Shown here piece after piece: positions 17,259 to 26,130 of a stretch of 64,000 nt of DNA. The notes below the pieces were generated by a model. That model had not been told where the DNA came from and made no database searches. It saw only the letters and a program-made list of their open reading frames with translations. The stretch comes from Sporisorium sorghi. Taxonomy: Eukaryota; Basidiomycota; Ustilaginomycetes; Ustilaginales; Ustilaginaceae. The DNA is taken from NCBI GenBank assembly GCA_023212695.1, contig JALCCG010000028.1, positions 1 through 64,000 on the forward strand. Direction: 5' to 3'. A program made the translations under genes and the position numbers. Position 1 is the stretch's first letter; every line of letters starts with the position of its first letter.

Positions 17259-19025
17259 ATGATGAGTAGATCATTTCATCCAAATGATATTCCACTAACG
17301 CCGTATCTCTTTTTTACGGGCAAAGGCGGAGTAGGAAAGACCTCTACCGCGAGCGCGACAGCCATATCCCTTGCAGATGCGGGTAAGCGAGTTTTGCTAG
17401 TCAGCACAGACCCGGCGTCGAATCTGCAAGACGTTTTCGGTATGACGTTATCCAATCATCCTGTTCAGATTCAAGGAGCGCCTAACCTGTATGTCGCCAA
17501 TTTAGATCCGGAGACGGCAGCAAGTAAATATAAAGCACAGGTCGTTGATCCGTACCGCGGCAAACTTCCGGATACCGTGATTGCTTCGATGGAGGAACAA
17601 CTTTCAGGTGCTTGTACGGTTGAAATTGCCGCCTTCAATGAGTTCTCCACCCTTTTGACCAATCAAGAGCTGAAAGCCGGCTTTGACCATATTCTTTTTG
17701 ACACAGCGCCAACGGGGCATACGCTTCGGTTGTTGCAACTTCCTACCGCTTGGAGCGGATTTTTAGATGAAAGTACACACGGTGCTTCATGCTTAGGTCC
17801 ATTAGCAGGATTGGAGTCGAAGAAGGAACTATATAGCAACGCACTGGCAACGCTGAATGACGAACAACAAACAACACTCGTGTTGGTGACGCGTCCAGAT
17901 CGTTCACCGCTGTTGGAGGCTGCCCGTGCTTCATCCGAATTAAGAGAGACGGGAATGAATAATCAGATTCTTGTTATGAACGGCACTTTTGTTCTTCATT
18001 CAAACCCGGATCCCATTTCAGAAGCATTCTATAAACGCCAACAAATCGCGTTAGATGCGATGCCGGAGAACCTAAAGACCATTCTCCATTATGAGATACC
18101 TTTAGTTCCATATAACCTAACGGGACTAACCCATTTGCGTCAACTATTTTCACTCATAGAACAATCATTAAGCTCTGAAAACGTGGAACAGATTTCAGCA
18201 CCACCATTAAGCACTCTCATTCGTGATATAGCATCATCCGGAGTACGTATTGTATTTACGATGGGAAAAGGGGGTGTCGGAAAGACAACCATCGCATCAG
18301 CTATTGCGGTTGGCTTAGCTGAACAGGGGCATCGAGTACATCTGAGTACAACCGATCCTGCCGCACATCTTAACCACATTTTAGATGAGGAAGGAAACAA
18401 ACATTTATCGGTGAGTCGAGTCGACCCAAGAGTCGAACTGGAAAAGTACCGTAATGAAGTATTGAGCCAAAATGCCGATTCCTTAGATGAAGATGGTCTT
18501 GCTTATTTGGAAGAAGACTTACGATCTCCTTGTACAGAGGAGATTGCTGTCTTCAGAGCTTTTGCAGACTTGGTTGAGCGTTCACAGGATGAGATTGTCG
18601 TGATTGATACGGCTCCAACCGGACATACGCTGCTGCTTTTGGACGCAACTCAAGAGTACCATAAGGAAATTGAACGTTCTTCTGGAGAGATTCCTAATTC
18701 GGTGAAGCATCTTCTGCCGCGCCTGCGAAATCCTGAGGAGACCAGCGTAGTTATAGTTACTCTGGCAGAGGCCACGCCTTTTTACGAGGCTTCCCGATTG
18801 AACGAGGACTTGAAGCGAGCAAATATCCCTACAAAATGGTGGGCGATCAATCAGAGCTTCGCTGCAACGCAGACAACGGATCCGGTGTTACAAGGCCGAG
18901 CGAGTTCGGAGGCACAATGGATCTCACAAATCAAAGAAGCATCGGCAAACCACAGCGTGATTATTCCGTGGGAACCGGAGGAGATTAAGGGATACGATCG
19001 GCTCAAAAAACTGACGGAGAAGTAA
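17259..19025 (+). CDS. arsA: ArsA arsenite-stimulated ATPase
   Basis: About 588 aa in two homologous halves. Each half has a deviant Walker A (GKGGVGKT near residue 21 and again near 335) and a DTAPTGHT signature. The metal-site cysteines are visible as SGACTVEIAAF, THGASCLGP and RSPCTEEIAVF. It energises ArsB at the membrane. ATG 17259 is chosen because AGGTG is 5 nt and GGAAG about 11 nt upstream; an ATG at 17235 overlapping the arsD stop is a possible coupled start. Confidence 0.94.
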   Translation: MMSRSFHPNDIPLTPYLFFTGKGGVGKTSTASATAISLADAGKRVLLVSTDPASNLQDVFGMTLSNHPVQIQGAPNLYVANLDPETAASKYKAQVVDPYRGKLPDTVIASMEEQLSGACTVEIAAFNEFSTLLTNQELKAGFDHILFDTAPTGHTLRLLQLPTAWSGFLDESTHGASCLGPLAGLESKKELYSNALATLNDEQQTTLVLVTRPDRSPLLEAARASSELRETGMNNQILVMNGTFVLHSNPDPISEAFYKRQQIALDAMPENLKTILHYEIPLVPYNLTGLTHLRQLFSLIEQSLSSENVEQISAPPLSTLIRDIASSGVRIVFTMGKGGVGKTTIASAIAVGLAEQGHRVHLSTTDPAAHLNHILDEEGNKHLSVSRVDPRVELEKYRNEVLSQNADSLDEDGLAYLEEDLRSPCTEEIAVFRAFADLVERSQDEIVVIDTAPTGHTLLLLDATQEYHKEIERSSGEIPNSVKHLLPRLRNPEETSVVIVTLAEATPFYEASRLNEDLKRANIPTKWWAINQSFAATQTTDPVLQGRASSEAQWISQIKEASANHSVIIPWEPEEIKGYDRLKKLTEK

Positions 19026-19061
19026 TGACAGGTAAGATTCTACTTATAAGGAGTGATCATC

Positions 19062-19346
19062 ATGATCATTACGGATGAGGCTAAAGCATACATCGAAGAG
19101 ATGATGAAAGAAGCTGAGACAACAACGTTAAGATTCTTTAATGCAGGTGCTGGGTGTTGCGGACCAAGTTATCAGCTGACGCTGGATAAAGCTCAGGAAA
19201 ATGACATTGTCGAGCGTATAAATCATATAGAAGTGGCTTTCGATCCAACGATTGCGGACCTCGTACGGAATGTTATATTGGATATTGACCTAGATGAAGA
19301 AGGTCCTGCATTAATCGTCAGTGGCGGCAGTAGCAGCTGCTGCTAA
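19062..19346 (+). CDS. HesB/IscA-like small protein with CC ends
   Basis: A 94-aa protein of the HesB/IscA-like group (MIITDEAKAYIEEMMKEA; RFFNAGAGCCGPSYQLTL) ending in SSSCC. IscA proteins carry iron or Fe-S clusters through three Cys; here the central pair is adjacent and the last pair is at the C-terminus, a layout that could also bind As(III). ATG 19062 has AAGGAG 8 nt upstream. It sits between arsA and a phosphatase gene in the ars unit, an arrangement seen in other Bacillales ars operons as far as I recall. Confidence 0.75.
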   Translation: MIITDEAKAYIEEMMKEAETTTLRFFNAGAGCCGPSYQLTLDKAQENDIVERINHIEVAFDPTIADLVRNVILDIDLDEEGPALIVSGGSSSCC

Positions 19347-19372
19347 TTCGAAAATAGGAGGCAACGAAGAAC

Positions 19373-19807
19373 ATGGAGAAGAAATACCATGCACTACATG
19401 AAGATAAGATCTATATGGGCGGAGCCGCTGATGTCGAAGAAATGGTAAAACAAGAAGGTGTCCAAGTCGTGGTGGACCTTCGAGAAGAAGCCACGGAGTG
19501 CGCATCAACAGATGCCAACGTGAAATGGATTAAGATCCCCTTGGGCGACAATGCAACGGAGAGCGAGGAAGTTTTATTTAAAAAGGCGATCGATGAAGTA
19601 GTTAGTGCCTATCACAATGGCCAAAAAGTTGCTTTTCATTGTGGGGGAGGTAAAGGAAGGACAGGAACCGTTGCCATTGGAACCTTGCTAGCCCTAGGAG
19701 AGGCCCAAACCATTGCCGAAGCTGAGGAAAAGGCCCAGAGCATTCGCAACATTATTCAAATAAAGCCGACCCAAAGAGAATCCCTCGAAAAGATATTTGA
19801 AGCATAG
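19373..19807 (+). CDS. Dual-specificity/tyrosine phosphatase-like protein in the ars operon
   Basis: A 144-aa protein with the PTP loop HCGGGKGRTG (Cys90, Arg96) and the preceding VDLREEATE and WIKIPLGDN segments; the Asp in the latter may be the general acid. The family dephosphorylates proteins or small phosphates through a Cys nucleophile. The PTP loop is chemically akin to the ArsC site and can bind arsenate, so a role in arsenate or arseno-ester chemistry is conceivable but unproven. AGGAGG lies upstream. It is the last gene of the ars unit. Confidence 0.8.
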   Translation: MEKKYHALHEDKIYMGGAADVEEMVKQEGVQVVVDLREEATECASTDANVKWIKIPLGDNATESEEVLFKKAIDEVVSAYHNGQKVAFHCGGGKGRTGTVAIGTLLALGEAQTIAEAEEKAQSIRNIIQIKPTQRESLEKIFEA

Positions 19808-20050
19808 TTTCAAGAATGAGGACTTTAGATTCTACACGCAGATCAAATAAGTGGGCTGGGATGAAGAAATAAATAAAATACTACGGTTATGAGGTTTCTT
19901 AATATCTTCTAAAGGGATGGGACTGGGAAGTCCCTCCTTATAAAAGATAATGCATTGAATGAACATGGTGAGAGTAGATCTTTTATGAAGTTGTTATCAG
20001 GAAGGGCTGTTAACTTATAAAGAAATAACCTGCGAAAACAGTTTTTATAC
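19808..20050. other. Region after ars operon, weak hairpin
   Basis: No gene is visible. GGGACT (about 19920) and AGTCCC pair around GGGA, extended by AAGGGA/TCCTT, at 19914-19941; there is no U-tract. It may protect the 3' end of the ars transcript. Confidence 0.35.
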
Positions 20051-20515
20051 TTAGCGAGGATTACTTCCTGAAAGACTCCCTATATAAATGTTCACGTTTC
20101 CTAGACAGCAAGAACCTTGGGGGTTGTTTACCTCGCAACCACAACGACCCGCCTGAACATGTGATTTAATTTGTTTGGTAGGTTGTTCGTCGGTACCCGC
20201 CGCTTGAAGAAGTCGATCCCTAGTCCAATCGAAGCAGTAACACACGGGCACATTCATACTCGGGTTCTTTTGGTACACAGGTACCTTCAGGTCGCTTACA
20301 ACGAATGTTTGCGAATGGTCGGTGCTGAAATAGACAGTAGGACAAGTAGAGCTTGAGCAAAAAAGGAAAGAGTTCTTAGGCTCAATGTTTTCAAGAGCAG
20401 AAGCCTTTAACAATGATTTAAGCGTAATGAGCTGTACGCTCTTACCCTTTTCCCTACAGGAAGGACAATCAGTTCTAACGGCTACTATATGGTTGGATGA
20501 GTTGCAGCAATCCAT
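20051..20515 (-). CDS. CopZ N-terminal-like iron-sulfur/zinc metallochaperone
   Basis: A 154-aa Cys-rich protein: MDCCNSSN and DCPSCREKGK at the start, FCSSSTCPTVYF in the middle, CYCFDWTRDRL near residue 93 and HVQAGRCGCEVNNPQGSCCLG near the end. The order matches the N-terminal domain of Archaeoglobus CopZ, which carries a [2Fe-2S] cluster and zinc. No heavy-metal-associated domain follows. The protein likely handles Cu or As by redox or delivery. AAGGAG lies 9-10 nt upstream. It lies 51 nt downstream of the Acr3-like gene on the same strand. Confidence 0.8.
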   Translation of the reverse strand: MDCCNSSNHIVAVRTDCPSCREKGKSVQLITLKSLLKASALENIEPKNSFLFCSSSTCPTVYFSTDHSQTFVVSDLKVPVYQKNPSMNVPVCYCFDWTRDRLLQAAGTDEQPTKQIKSHVQAGRCGCEVNNPQGSCCLGNVNIYIGSLSGSNPR

Positions 20516-20566
20516 TTTAACAACACTCCTTATGTGATTTGAATGAGCGCAAGGGTGAGACCATAG

Positions 20567-21553
20567 CTATTTTGTAAACTTCTTTTCATCGCTTTCTCGT
20601 AAAAGGACCTTTGGAACAAGATGAATATAAATCAATTCCCCAATAAGTTCTACTATTGTCTGAGTTACGATTACTGCTGCCACTAACCCGTTCAGAGGCT
20701 CAGGTAGAGCTAAAGCAAAAGGAAGAACAACTAGTGAGTTACGCGTCCCCGCGCTAAAAATAAGTGCCCGTCCTGCTCCGGTATCCAATCGGAATATACG
20801 AGAAACGATACGAGCGATCATTGGAGTAATGACCATATATACTACATAGACTGGAATCACTTGGCTAATAATGTCAAATGAAGTGTATAGTTTACTGATT
20901 TGCGATGCAACAACAACAAAAAGAGTCAGTGCCATAAAAGGCACAGGGAGCCATGCTGTAGCATCAAGAAAACGTTCTCCCGTTTGCTGTTTTCTTGCCC
21001 ACCATTGTGTAAGCAGTGCAAGTACTAAAGGAACTACAATAAGACCTAGGAATGCTTCGAGAAACGGTCCAACACTCACAATTTCGGCTGCCTGTGTGCC
21101 CATAAAAAGCCATAGATAAATAGGCAATAAAAGCATTTGGGTAACAAAGAGTAAGGGGGTTGAAACTAAAACAAGCTTCTCGTTCCCACGACCAAGGTGT
21201 GTGAAGACAATGACATAGTCAATACACGGAGTAAGCAAAACAAGAAATACACCCAATAGCAAAGAGGGATCAGCAGGAAGAAACCGTGTTAATCCCCAGA
21301 CTAGGATAGGTACAACTATATAATTCATCATAAGTAGTGCGTAAATAAACTGTCGATTTGATAGTGCTTCTTTTAAGCGGAAAAAAGGGATTTGCGTAAA
21401 CATTCCGTACATTAATATGGTAAGTACAATTGAAATCACATGATCAAAACTTGCGCTTGTTTCAGGCCAAAATAACCCAATGCCAGTAGCAAGAATTAAT
21501 ACCAGAGCATAAAGCCATACTTGATTCCTTTCTAACTGTTCTCTTGAGACCAT
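20567..21553 (-). CDS. Acr3-like arsenic resistance permease (BASS superfamily)
   Basis: About 328 aa with ten predicted membrane segments. The blocks FLVLLTPCIDYVIVFTHLG (Cys in a hydrophobic helix) and LIFSAGTRNSLVVLPFALALP match the arsenite exporters of the Acr3/bile-acid-transporter superfamily. It should export As(III) by proton exchange. ATG 21553 has TGAGGA 6 nt upstream; ATG 21565 has no clear site. It is upstream of the metallochaperone gene and downstream of the small CCPF protein, all on the minus strand. Confidence 0.8.
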   Translation of the reverse strand: MVSREQLERNQVWLYALVLILATGIGLFWPETSASFDHVISIVLTILMYGMFTQIPFFRLKEALSNRQFIYALLMMNYIVVPILVWGLTRFLPADPSLLLGVFLVLLTPCIDYVIVFTHLGRGNEKLVLVSTPLLFVTQMLLLPIYLWLFMGTQAAEIVSVGPFLEAFLGLIVVPLVLALLTQWWARKQQTGERFLDATAWLPVPFMALTLFVVVASQISKLYTSFDIISQVIPVYVVYMVITPMIARIVSRIFRLDTGAGRALIFSAGTRNSLVVLPFALALPEPLNGLVAAVIVTQTIVELIGELIYIHLVPKVLLRESDEKKFTK

Positions 21554-21738
21554 TTCAATCCTCATTTCACTTGTGCTTGATTATCGCAACAAAATAACGT
21601 TAAACTTCACAACTGTTCTTGATGCCTATATTAAAGGCGAAAGTATCATGTCTACTCTGACTAGTCAAGAATTAAAAGCTCAACAAAGACGATCGGTAAT
21701 GAGGAATAGGGTTAACAGGCGCTATTCGTTTTTTGGCT

Positions 21739-22074
21739 TTACGTAGTAAGTACATTTATATTTTCGTCAATTTCATTTCGTAAGAATGCTTTTACTTCCT
21801 CGTTCCCAGTTAATTGAAGCTTGATCGTTTTATCTTCATTGTTTGTGATCACCGTAAAAGTTAAAAAAGGACAGCATCTTCTCTCCAAGCCAATCCATTC
21901 ATTCAAAAGCCGTAGTGTTTCTGAATCACCAGGGAATAGGTGTTGGTATCCTTTTTCAATCTCCGTAATACTGATCCTTCTTAGTTCTAATCCTCTCCAA
22001 ATATTTTTGTATTCAAATCGTTCCTCCTTTGTAAAGACTGTATAGCAACATGAAATAGGTATTTCTTTAGTCAT
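21739..22074 (-). CDS. Small conserved protein with CCPFL motif
   Basis: A 111-aa soluble protein. It has an early Cys pair (PISCCYTVFTKEE), the segment GLERRCCPFLTFTV and an ending LQLTGNEEVKAFLRNEI. Similar proteins with CCxFL and LTGPxGxKAFL patterns occur near metal-resistance genes; no function is known to me. ATG 22074 has AAAGGGG 7 nt upstream, favoured over TTG 22092. It is read away from the MerR gene at 22358. Two Cys pairs suggest metal or As binding. Confidence 0.65.
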   Translation of the reverse strand: MTKEIPISCCYTVFTKEERFEYKNIWRGLELRRISITEIEKGYQHLFPGDSETLRLLNEWIGLERRCCPFLTFTVITNNEDKTIKLQLTGNEEVKAFLRNEIDENINVLTT

Positions 22075-22323
22075 ATTATTTGCCCCTTTCAATTAGCATA
22101 AGAATTACAACTGCTTCTTTTATACGAATTGATTTAGTTGCCCTTATGGCGGCGGTGATGAAATAACTGCACCGATATTTCAAAAAGGAGAGCTAACACA
22201 CAGCTACTCATAAGGTTCAAAAATGTGCAATGCTCTAGGCTGCTCCACCCTCGAGTTAAGTTTCGTGTTAGCCTAAGATTTTATTAATTCACTATCCAGA
22301 ATGAGTTATAATTAAATCATAAA

Positions 22324-22343
22324 ACTTAAAGGTAACTTTAAGT
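22324..22343 (+). promoter_or_regulatory. MerR-type operator before the merR-like gene
   Basis: ACTTAAAG-GTAA-CTTTAAGT is a perfect 8-bp inverted repeat with a 4-bp centre, typical in form for MerR-family sites. A TATAAT lies at about 22309 and the gene starts at 22358, so it probably serves autoregulation and perhaps divergent control. Confidence 0.65.
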
Positions 22344-22357
22344 CAAGGGGGGATTTA

Positions 22358-22753
22358 ATGACAAAGCTTAGCATTGGTCAGTTGGCGGCAAAGGCTGGTA
22401 TGAATGCATCAACTTTGCGCTATTATGAATCGGTCGGTTTGCTGCCTGCTCCTGAACGGAGAAGCGGCCAACGCCGCTATGATGAGAGCCTACTTGACCG
22501 TATAAGTTTTATTAAAGTCGCTCAGGAGACAGGATTTAAGATACAGGAAATTATCATTTTATTAGAAGGTTTTGAAGTGGATGATTCACTTTCAGATCGA
22601 TGGGAGCACATGGCGAAGTTGAAACGCTCTCAACTTGAGGAAAAGAAGAAACTAATTAATTCCATGATAAAGATTCTAGATAACGGCTTAAACTGCAAAT
22701 GCCTAACTTGGTCGGAATGTTTAATGAAAATTCAAAATAACGGATCGTGCTAG
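22358..22753 (+). CDS. MerR-family regulator with Cys-rich tail
   Basis: A 131-aa protein with the MerR DNA-binding domain (SIGQLAAKAGMNASTLRYYESVGLLPAPERR), a dimerisation helix around residues 80-110 and a C-terminal effector tail NCKCLTWSECLMKIQNNGSC. The CKC-x5-C spacing suggests metal or redox sensing. The inducer is unknown; arsenic or copper is plausible by position. AGGGGGGA lies before the ATG. A terminator follows at 22777, so it is monocistronic. Confidence 0.88.
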   Translation: MTKLSIGQLAAKAGMNASTLRYYESVGLLPAPERRSGQRRYDESLLDRISFIKVAQETGFKIQEIIILLEGFEVDDSLSDRWEHMAKLKRSQLEEKKKLINSMIKILDNGLNCKCLTWSECLMKIQNNGSC

Positions 22754-22776
22754 ATGTATGTAATGCATAATACGTG

Positions 22777-22806
22777 ATAGCCACCAGTAGAACAGGTGGC
22801 TATTTA
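22777..22806 (+). terminator. Terminator after merR-like gene
   Basis: ATAGCCACC (22777-22785) pairs with GGTGGCTAT (22795-22803) around AGTAGAACA. The T-run after it is short. Confidence 0.7.
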
Positions 22807-22872
22807 AAATGGACTCATTTTAAAATAAAAACTTGCAAAATACAAATATTCGAGTTATAACTGATCTAAGGC

Positions 22873-22963
22873 TTGATACATGTAATGCGACTGGTTTTAA
22901 TTATTATGCACATGGAAGTGAACTAAGGGGCCTATTATATGAGTTATTACTTGTAATTTACAA
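22873..22963 (+). promoter_or_regulatory. Candidate promoter and palindrome before MFS-arsO
   Basis: TTGATA (about 22873) and TTTAAT are 17 nt apart. TTGTAATTTACAA (22951-22963) is a perfect 13-bp palindrome just before the ribosome site and may be an operator. Confidence 0.4.
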
Positions 22964-22981
22964 ATAATTTGGAGGTTGATT

Positions 22982-24226
22982 ATGATTCGGAGCACGGCTG
23001 AGAAAAACATGATCATTGCCGCCTTCATCACAGCAGTTAGTTTATTTGGAGACGCCATGTTATATGCCGTGTTGCCGGTAAACAGTGAGGAATTCGGGTT
23101 AACAGCCCTTTGGCAGATTGGGGTTTTATTATCGATCAATCGGTTTGTTCGTATACCGATACATCCACTCATTGGCTGGTTCTATACACGATATCCGGTT
23201 CGAAATGGTCTATTCATCGCCATCTGCCTAACGATCGTTTCTACATTTGCTTATGGTTACTTTAATGAATTTATCGCGCTCTTGATCGCTAGATGTGTGT
23301 GGGGAGTGGCATGGGCTTTCATTAAGCAAGCCGGGCAGTTATTAGTGGTTGAAGCTGTTACGGAGAGCAAGCAGCCAGGGAAACTAACAGGTTTGTTTAA
23401 TGGGATTGCCGGTGCTGGTGTCGTTATCGGAATGGTTGTAGGTTCCTTATTATCTGAAAGCTTTGATACTTCGTCGGTGTTAATCGGTTTCGCGATCCTC
23501 AGTGCTTTAACTTTTCCGCTTTTGTTAGCTATCAAAACAAGCAGTCGAGGTGTAGTGCAGCATGTAGAGAACAAAAATTCGAAAGCACTGCTGTTCATGG
23601 TTAAGGATCGACGTTTCATTGTACTTCTACTAACCGGATTTGTGATTTCTTTATTATTCCAAGGGTACGTGAAATCGACACTAAGCTACTGGATAGAAAT
23701 GCGGGATTTTAGTGCTTTATCTTTATTAAGTTCGATTAGTGCTGCAACGTTAACAGGAATATTACTCACCCTCAAATTAGCTGCGGATCCTTTCCTTGGT
23801 TATTGGGTTGGAAGGTTTAGTGATATCAGGCAGTCGAGAACAGAATGGTTAACGGGAAGTATCATGGCGGTGGGTATTCTTTTTGTTATCATCGCATTCC
23901 ATCTCCAAACTGTTGTGTGGCTCTCAACGCTGATCTTATTACTTCTCGTATCTTCAATCGTAACTACATTATTAGATGCTGATGCCGCTCAATATGCAGC
24001 TGATTCATCCAATAAACATTACGTCGTATCTTCGTATTCCATGACGGTTGATATAGGTGCTGCGCTAGGTCCATTTCTGGGTTTCACATTGCTCTCTGTA
24101 ATTGGAGATACCTTCTTGAATGTTGGAGCTGCTCTATTGTTAGTATTGTGTGGATTCGTATTGCTTCGAGTGAAGAAGAGGAATCGAAAAAATGAAATCC
24201 TAATTGATGTTGATAATCATACATAA
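22982..24226 (+). CDS. MFS transporter in arsO operon
   Basis: About 414 aa with 12 predicted membrane segments (SLFGDAMLYAVLPVNSEEFG near the start). MFS proteins next to arsenic flavoproteins may export organic or pentavalent arsenicals; ArsJ is the known example but is normally paired with a GAPDH gene, which is not present here. ATG 22982 has GGAGG 6-7 nt upstream. arsO follows after about 20 nt, so they share a transcript. Substrate unassigned. Confidence 0.8.
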   Translation: MIRSTAEKNMIIAAFITAVSLFGDAMLYAVLPVNSEEFGLTALWQIGVLLSINRFVRIPIHPLIGWFYTRYPVRNGLFIAICLTIVSTFAYGYFNEFIALLIARCVWGVAWAFIKQAGQLLVVEAVTESKQPGKLTGLFNGIAGAGVVIGMVVGSLLSESFDTSSVLIGFAILSALTFPLLLAIKTSSRGVVQHVENKNSKALLFMVKDRRFIVLLLTGFVISLLFQGYVKSTLSYWIEMRDFSALSLLSSISAATLTGILLTLKLAADPFLGYWVGRFSDIRQSRTEWLTGSIMAVGILFVIIAFHLQTVVWLSTLILLLLVSSIVTTLLDADAAQYAADSSNKHYVVSSYSMTVDIGAALGPFLGFTLLSVIGDTFLNVGAALLLVLCGFVLLRVKKRNRKNEILIDVDNHT

Positions 24227-24246
24227 CGTGAGAGGAGAGAATGACA

Positions 24247-25311
24247 ATGAATCATGTTTTAGATGTCCTAGTCATTGGTGGCGGGCAATCGGGATTAGCA
24301 TCAGGGTATCACCTGAAACAAAGAGGTTTATCCTTTTTAATTTTGGAAGCAAGTGGGGAAGCTGCAGGGTCGTGGCCGAATTACTACGATAGTTTAAAGC
24401 TGTTTTCGCCGGCTAAATATTCATCCTTACCGGGACTATCCATACCGTCTCCAGGTGACCGATATCCTAATCGAGATGAGGTTGTTCAATACCTAAAAAA
24501 CTATGCGTCTCACTTTCAGTTACCGATTGCCTTTCATCAACGTGTTGAGCAAGTTTCTAAAGAATCAGGTGTTTTTCAAGTTCGTACGACTTCGGGAGAA
24601 ACCTATACTGCACGCAACGTGATTTGCGCTACCGGTTCTTTTAACAAGCCATATATTCCATCGATACCTGGACAAGAAGATTTCAAAGGTACAATCATAC
24701 ATTCCGCGGTGTATAAGACACCTGATGCCTTCAGGGATCAATCTGTTATCGTTGTCGGCAGGGGAAACTCAGCTGTACAAATCGCGATGGAGTTAGCAGA
24801 TAAAGCCCATACCACGTTAGCTGTTCGCGAGCAGGTCTCGCTTGTGCCGCAGCGTTTTCTAGGAAAGGACATTCATTTTTGGTTTATTATCACCGGTATC
24901 GATTCCCACTGGCGGATAGGGAAGTCATTAGCCAACGCATCTTCCGTTATGGACCTGGATGGGTACAAACAAAGGTTGAAGGATGGCAACCCAAAGCAAA
25001 AGATCATGTTTACTTCGTTTTATGAAGATGGGGTGATTTGGCCAGATGGTTCTAAAGAGAAGGTGGATAGCGTTATTTTTGCAACTGGGTTTCATTCCAA
25101 TCTTTCCTTTATTAAGGACCTGGGAGGGCTAGATGCTAAGGGAGATCCATTACAAGACCGCGGCGTCAGTACGGTTGTACTCGGTTTATACTTTGTGGGC
25201 CTATCCGGGCAGCGATCCTTTGCCTCAGCGACCCTCCGCGGTGTTGGTTCGGATGCAAAGTATGCTGTGAAACATATTCAGAAGAATACAATTGTTCCTT
25301 ATGCGGAGTAA
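24247..25311 (+). CDS. arsO: ArsO-type flavin monooxygenase
   Basis: A 354-aa flavin-dependent monooxygenase-like protein. FAD motif GGGQSGLASGYHLKQRGL, the WPNYYDSLKLFSPAKYSSLPG block, an NADPH motif VVGRGNSAVQIAMELA and ATGFHSNLSF are typical of ArsO found in ars operons. It is thought to act in arsenical redox metabolism; the substrate is not firmly established. ATG 24247 is preferred (AGGAG 9 nt upstream) over ATG 24241 at 3 nt. It follows the MFS gene. The next gene is a dead oxidoreductase. Confidence 0.85.
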   Translation: MNHVLDVLVIGGGQSGLASGYHLKQRGLSFLILEASGEAAGSWPNYYDSLKLFSPAKYSSLPGLSIPSPGDRYPNRDEVVQYLKNYASHFQLPIAFHQRVEQVSKESGVFQVRTTSGETYTARNVICATGSFNKPYIPSIPGQEDFKGTIIHSAVYKTPDAFRDQSVIVVGRGNSAVQIAMELADKAHTTLAVREQVSLVPQRFLGKDIHFWFIITGIDSHWRIGKSLANASSVMDLDGYKQRLKDGNPKQKIMFTSFYEDGVIWPDGSKEKVDSVIFATGFHSNLSFIKDLGGLDAKGDPLQDRGVSTVVLGLYFVGLSGQRSFASATLRGVGSDAKYAVKHIQKNTIVPYAE

Positions 25312-25352
25312 TGGCTAGTTAAAATGCAACATGAGGAGAGAAGGGGATCCCA

Positions 25353-25516
25353 ATGAAAATTCTCTTGTGCTTATTGCTCATCCCTAAATTCAGCATTCAA
25401 AAATCAACAAGCGTTGGAATGAAGAACTGGAAGGCAAGGATCATATAATAGTTAATGATCTTTATGAGCAATATCCGGATGAACGCATTCTTGTCTCATC
25501 AGAAATATCTCCATAA
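25353..25516 (+). pseudogene. Remnant of an NAD(P)H oxidoreductase (flavodoxin-fold)
   Basis: GAGGAGAGAAGGGG and ATG 25353 begin a reading frame that shifts after five codons into VLIAHP, then an in-frame TAA at 25385, then NKRWNEELEGKDHIIVNDLYEQYPDE before another stop. These pieces match the first 60 residues of MdaB/YwrO-type quinone reductases in the right order. The rest of the gene is missing. It probably formed the third gene of the MFS-arsO transcript. Confidence 0.75.
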
Positions 25517-25585
25517 CCCAAATGCCCCGTCAAACCCTGCAACAAGAGCGATTAGATACAAAATTTCATCCAGGCAGGTGCTCCC

Positions 25586-25837
25586 TTATTTCACGTAATG
25601 GATGACTTTTCTCATTCGCAAATATTCATCGTCATTAATTTCGCCTCTAACGTACCGTTCTTTCAGCATCATCAAGGGGCGATCCACAACACGGCTTTTC
25701 ATCATCAGCAATCGAGCAACAACGTAAACGGTCGCTCCAACAATCAGTATAAAGATAAGCGCCCCGATACACATCATAGCACACATCAAAATCATCATCG
25801 AACGATCGATCATCATTCCATCTATCAGTGTGAACAC
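25586..25837 (-). CDS. Small SHOCT-domain membrane protein
   Basis: Up to 83 aa. One strong membrane helix (ILMCAMMCIGALIFILIVGATVYVV) is followed by a short C-terminal SHOCT domain (LKERYVRGEINDDEYLRMRKVI). It is Met-rich at the start. A very similar layout occurs at 58510. SHOCT proteins of this kind often accompany copper genes. The start is uncertain: GTG 25837 overlaps the GGGAGG site, CTG 25828 is 8 nt away and ATG 25816 is about 20 nt away. Confidence 0.7.
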   Translation of the reverse strand: MFTLIDGMMIDRSMMILMCAMMCIGALIFILIVGATVYVVARLLMMKSRVVDRPLMMLKERYVRGEINDDEYLRMRKVIHYVK

Positions 25838-25968
25838 CTCCCAGTCTAAGGATTCTTAAATTTTGAAAAATTTATTCGTTCACTTGTTATTCATTTTTAA
25901 ATCTTAAAAAAAGTGAAGGGCCTTTTGCATAAATTTTTTATGTGTAGAAAATGGTGTGCAGGTTTTGC

Positions 25969-25998
25969 TTGACAATATAGGGTGGGGGGCTATATATT
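25969..25998 (+). promoter_or_regulatory. CsoR box and promoter upstream of csoR (site 1)
   Basis: -35 TTGACA (25969-25974) and -10 TATATT (25993-25998) flank ATATAGGGTGGGGGGCTATA, a CsoR-type operator centred on a G-rich core. Repressor binding would cover the spacer. No gene starts directly after it; csoR begins at 26131. Confidence 0.75.
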
Positions 25999-26087
25999 CG
26001 GAGTATCAAGTAAATATTGTATTAGGAATTTCACAGCAACAATCTCAGTTTCAAATTCCTTATCAAAGTGAATACCGTTTATTTTTG

Positions 26088-26106
26088 TATAGGGTGGGAG
26101 AGTATA
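26088..26106 (+). promoter_or_regulatory. CsoR box site 2, before csoR
   Basis: TATAGGGTGGGAGAGTATA lies 25 nt before the csoR start. It resembles the boxes at 25975, 26573 and 55001 and suggests autorepression. Confidence 0.75.
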
Positions 26107-26130
26107 TTAACATGAAGGAGGAGAGATTAA

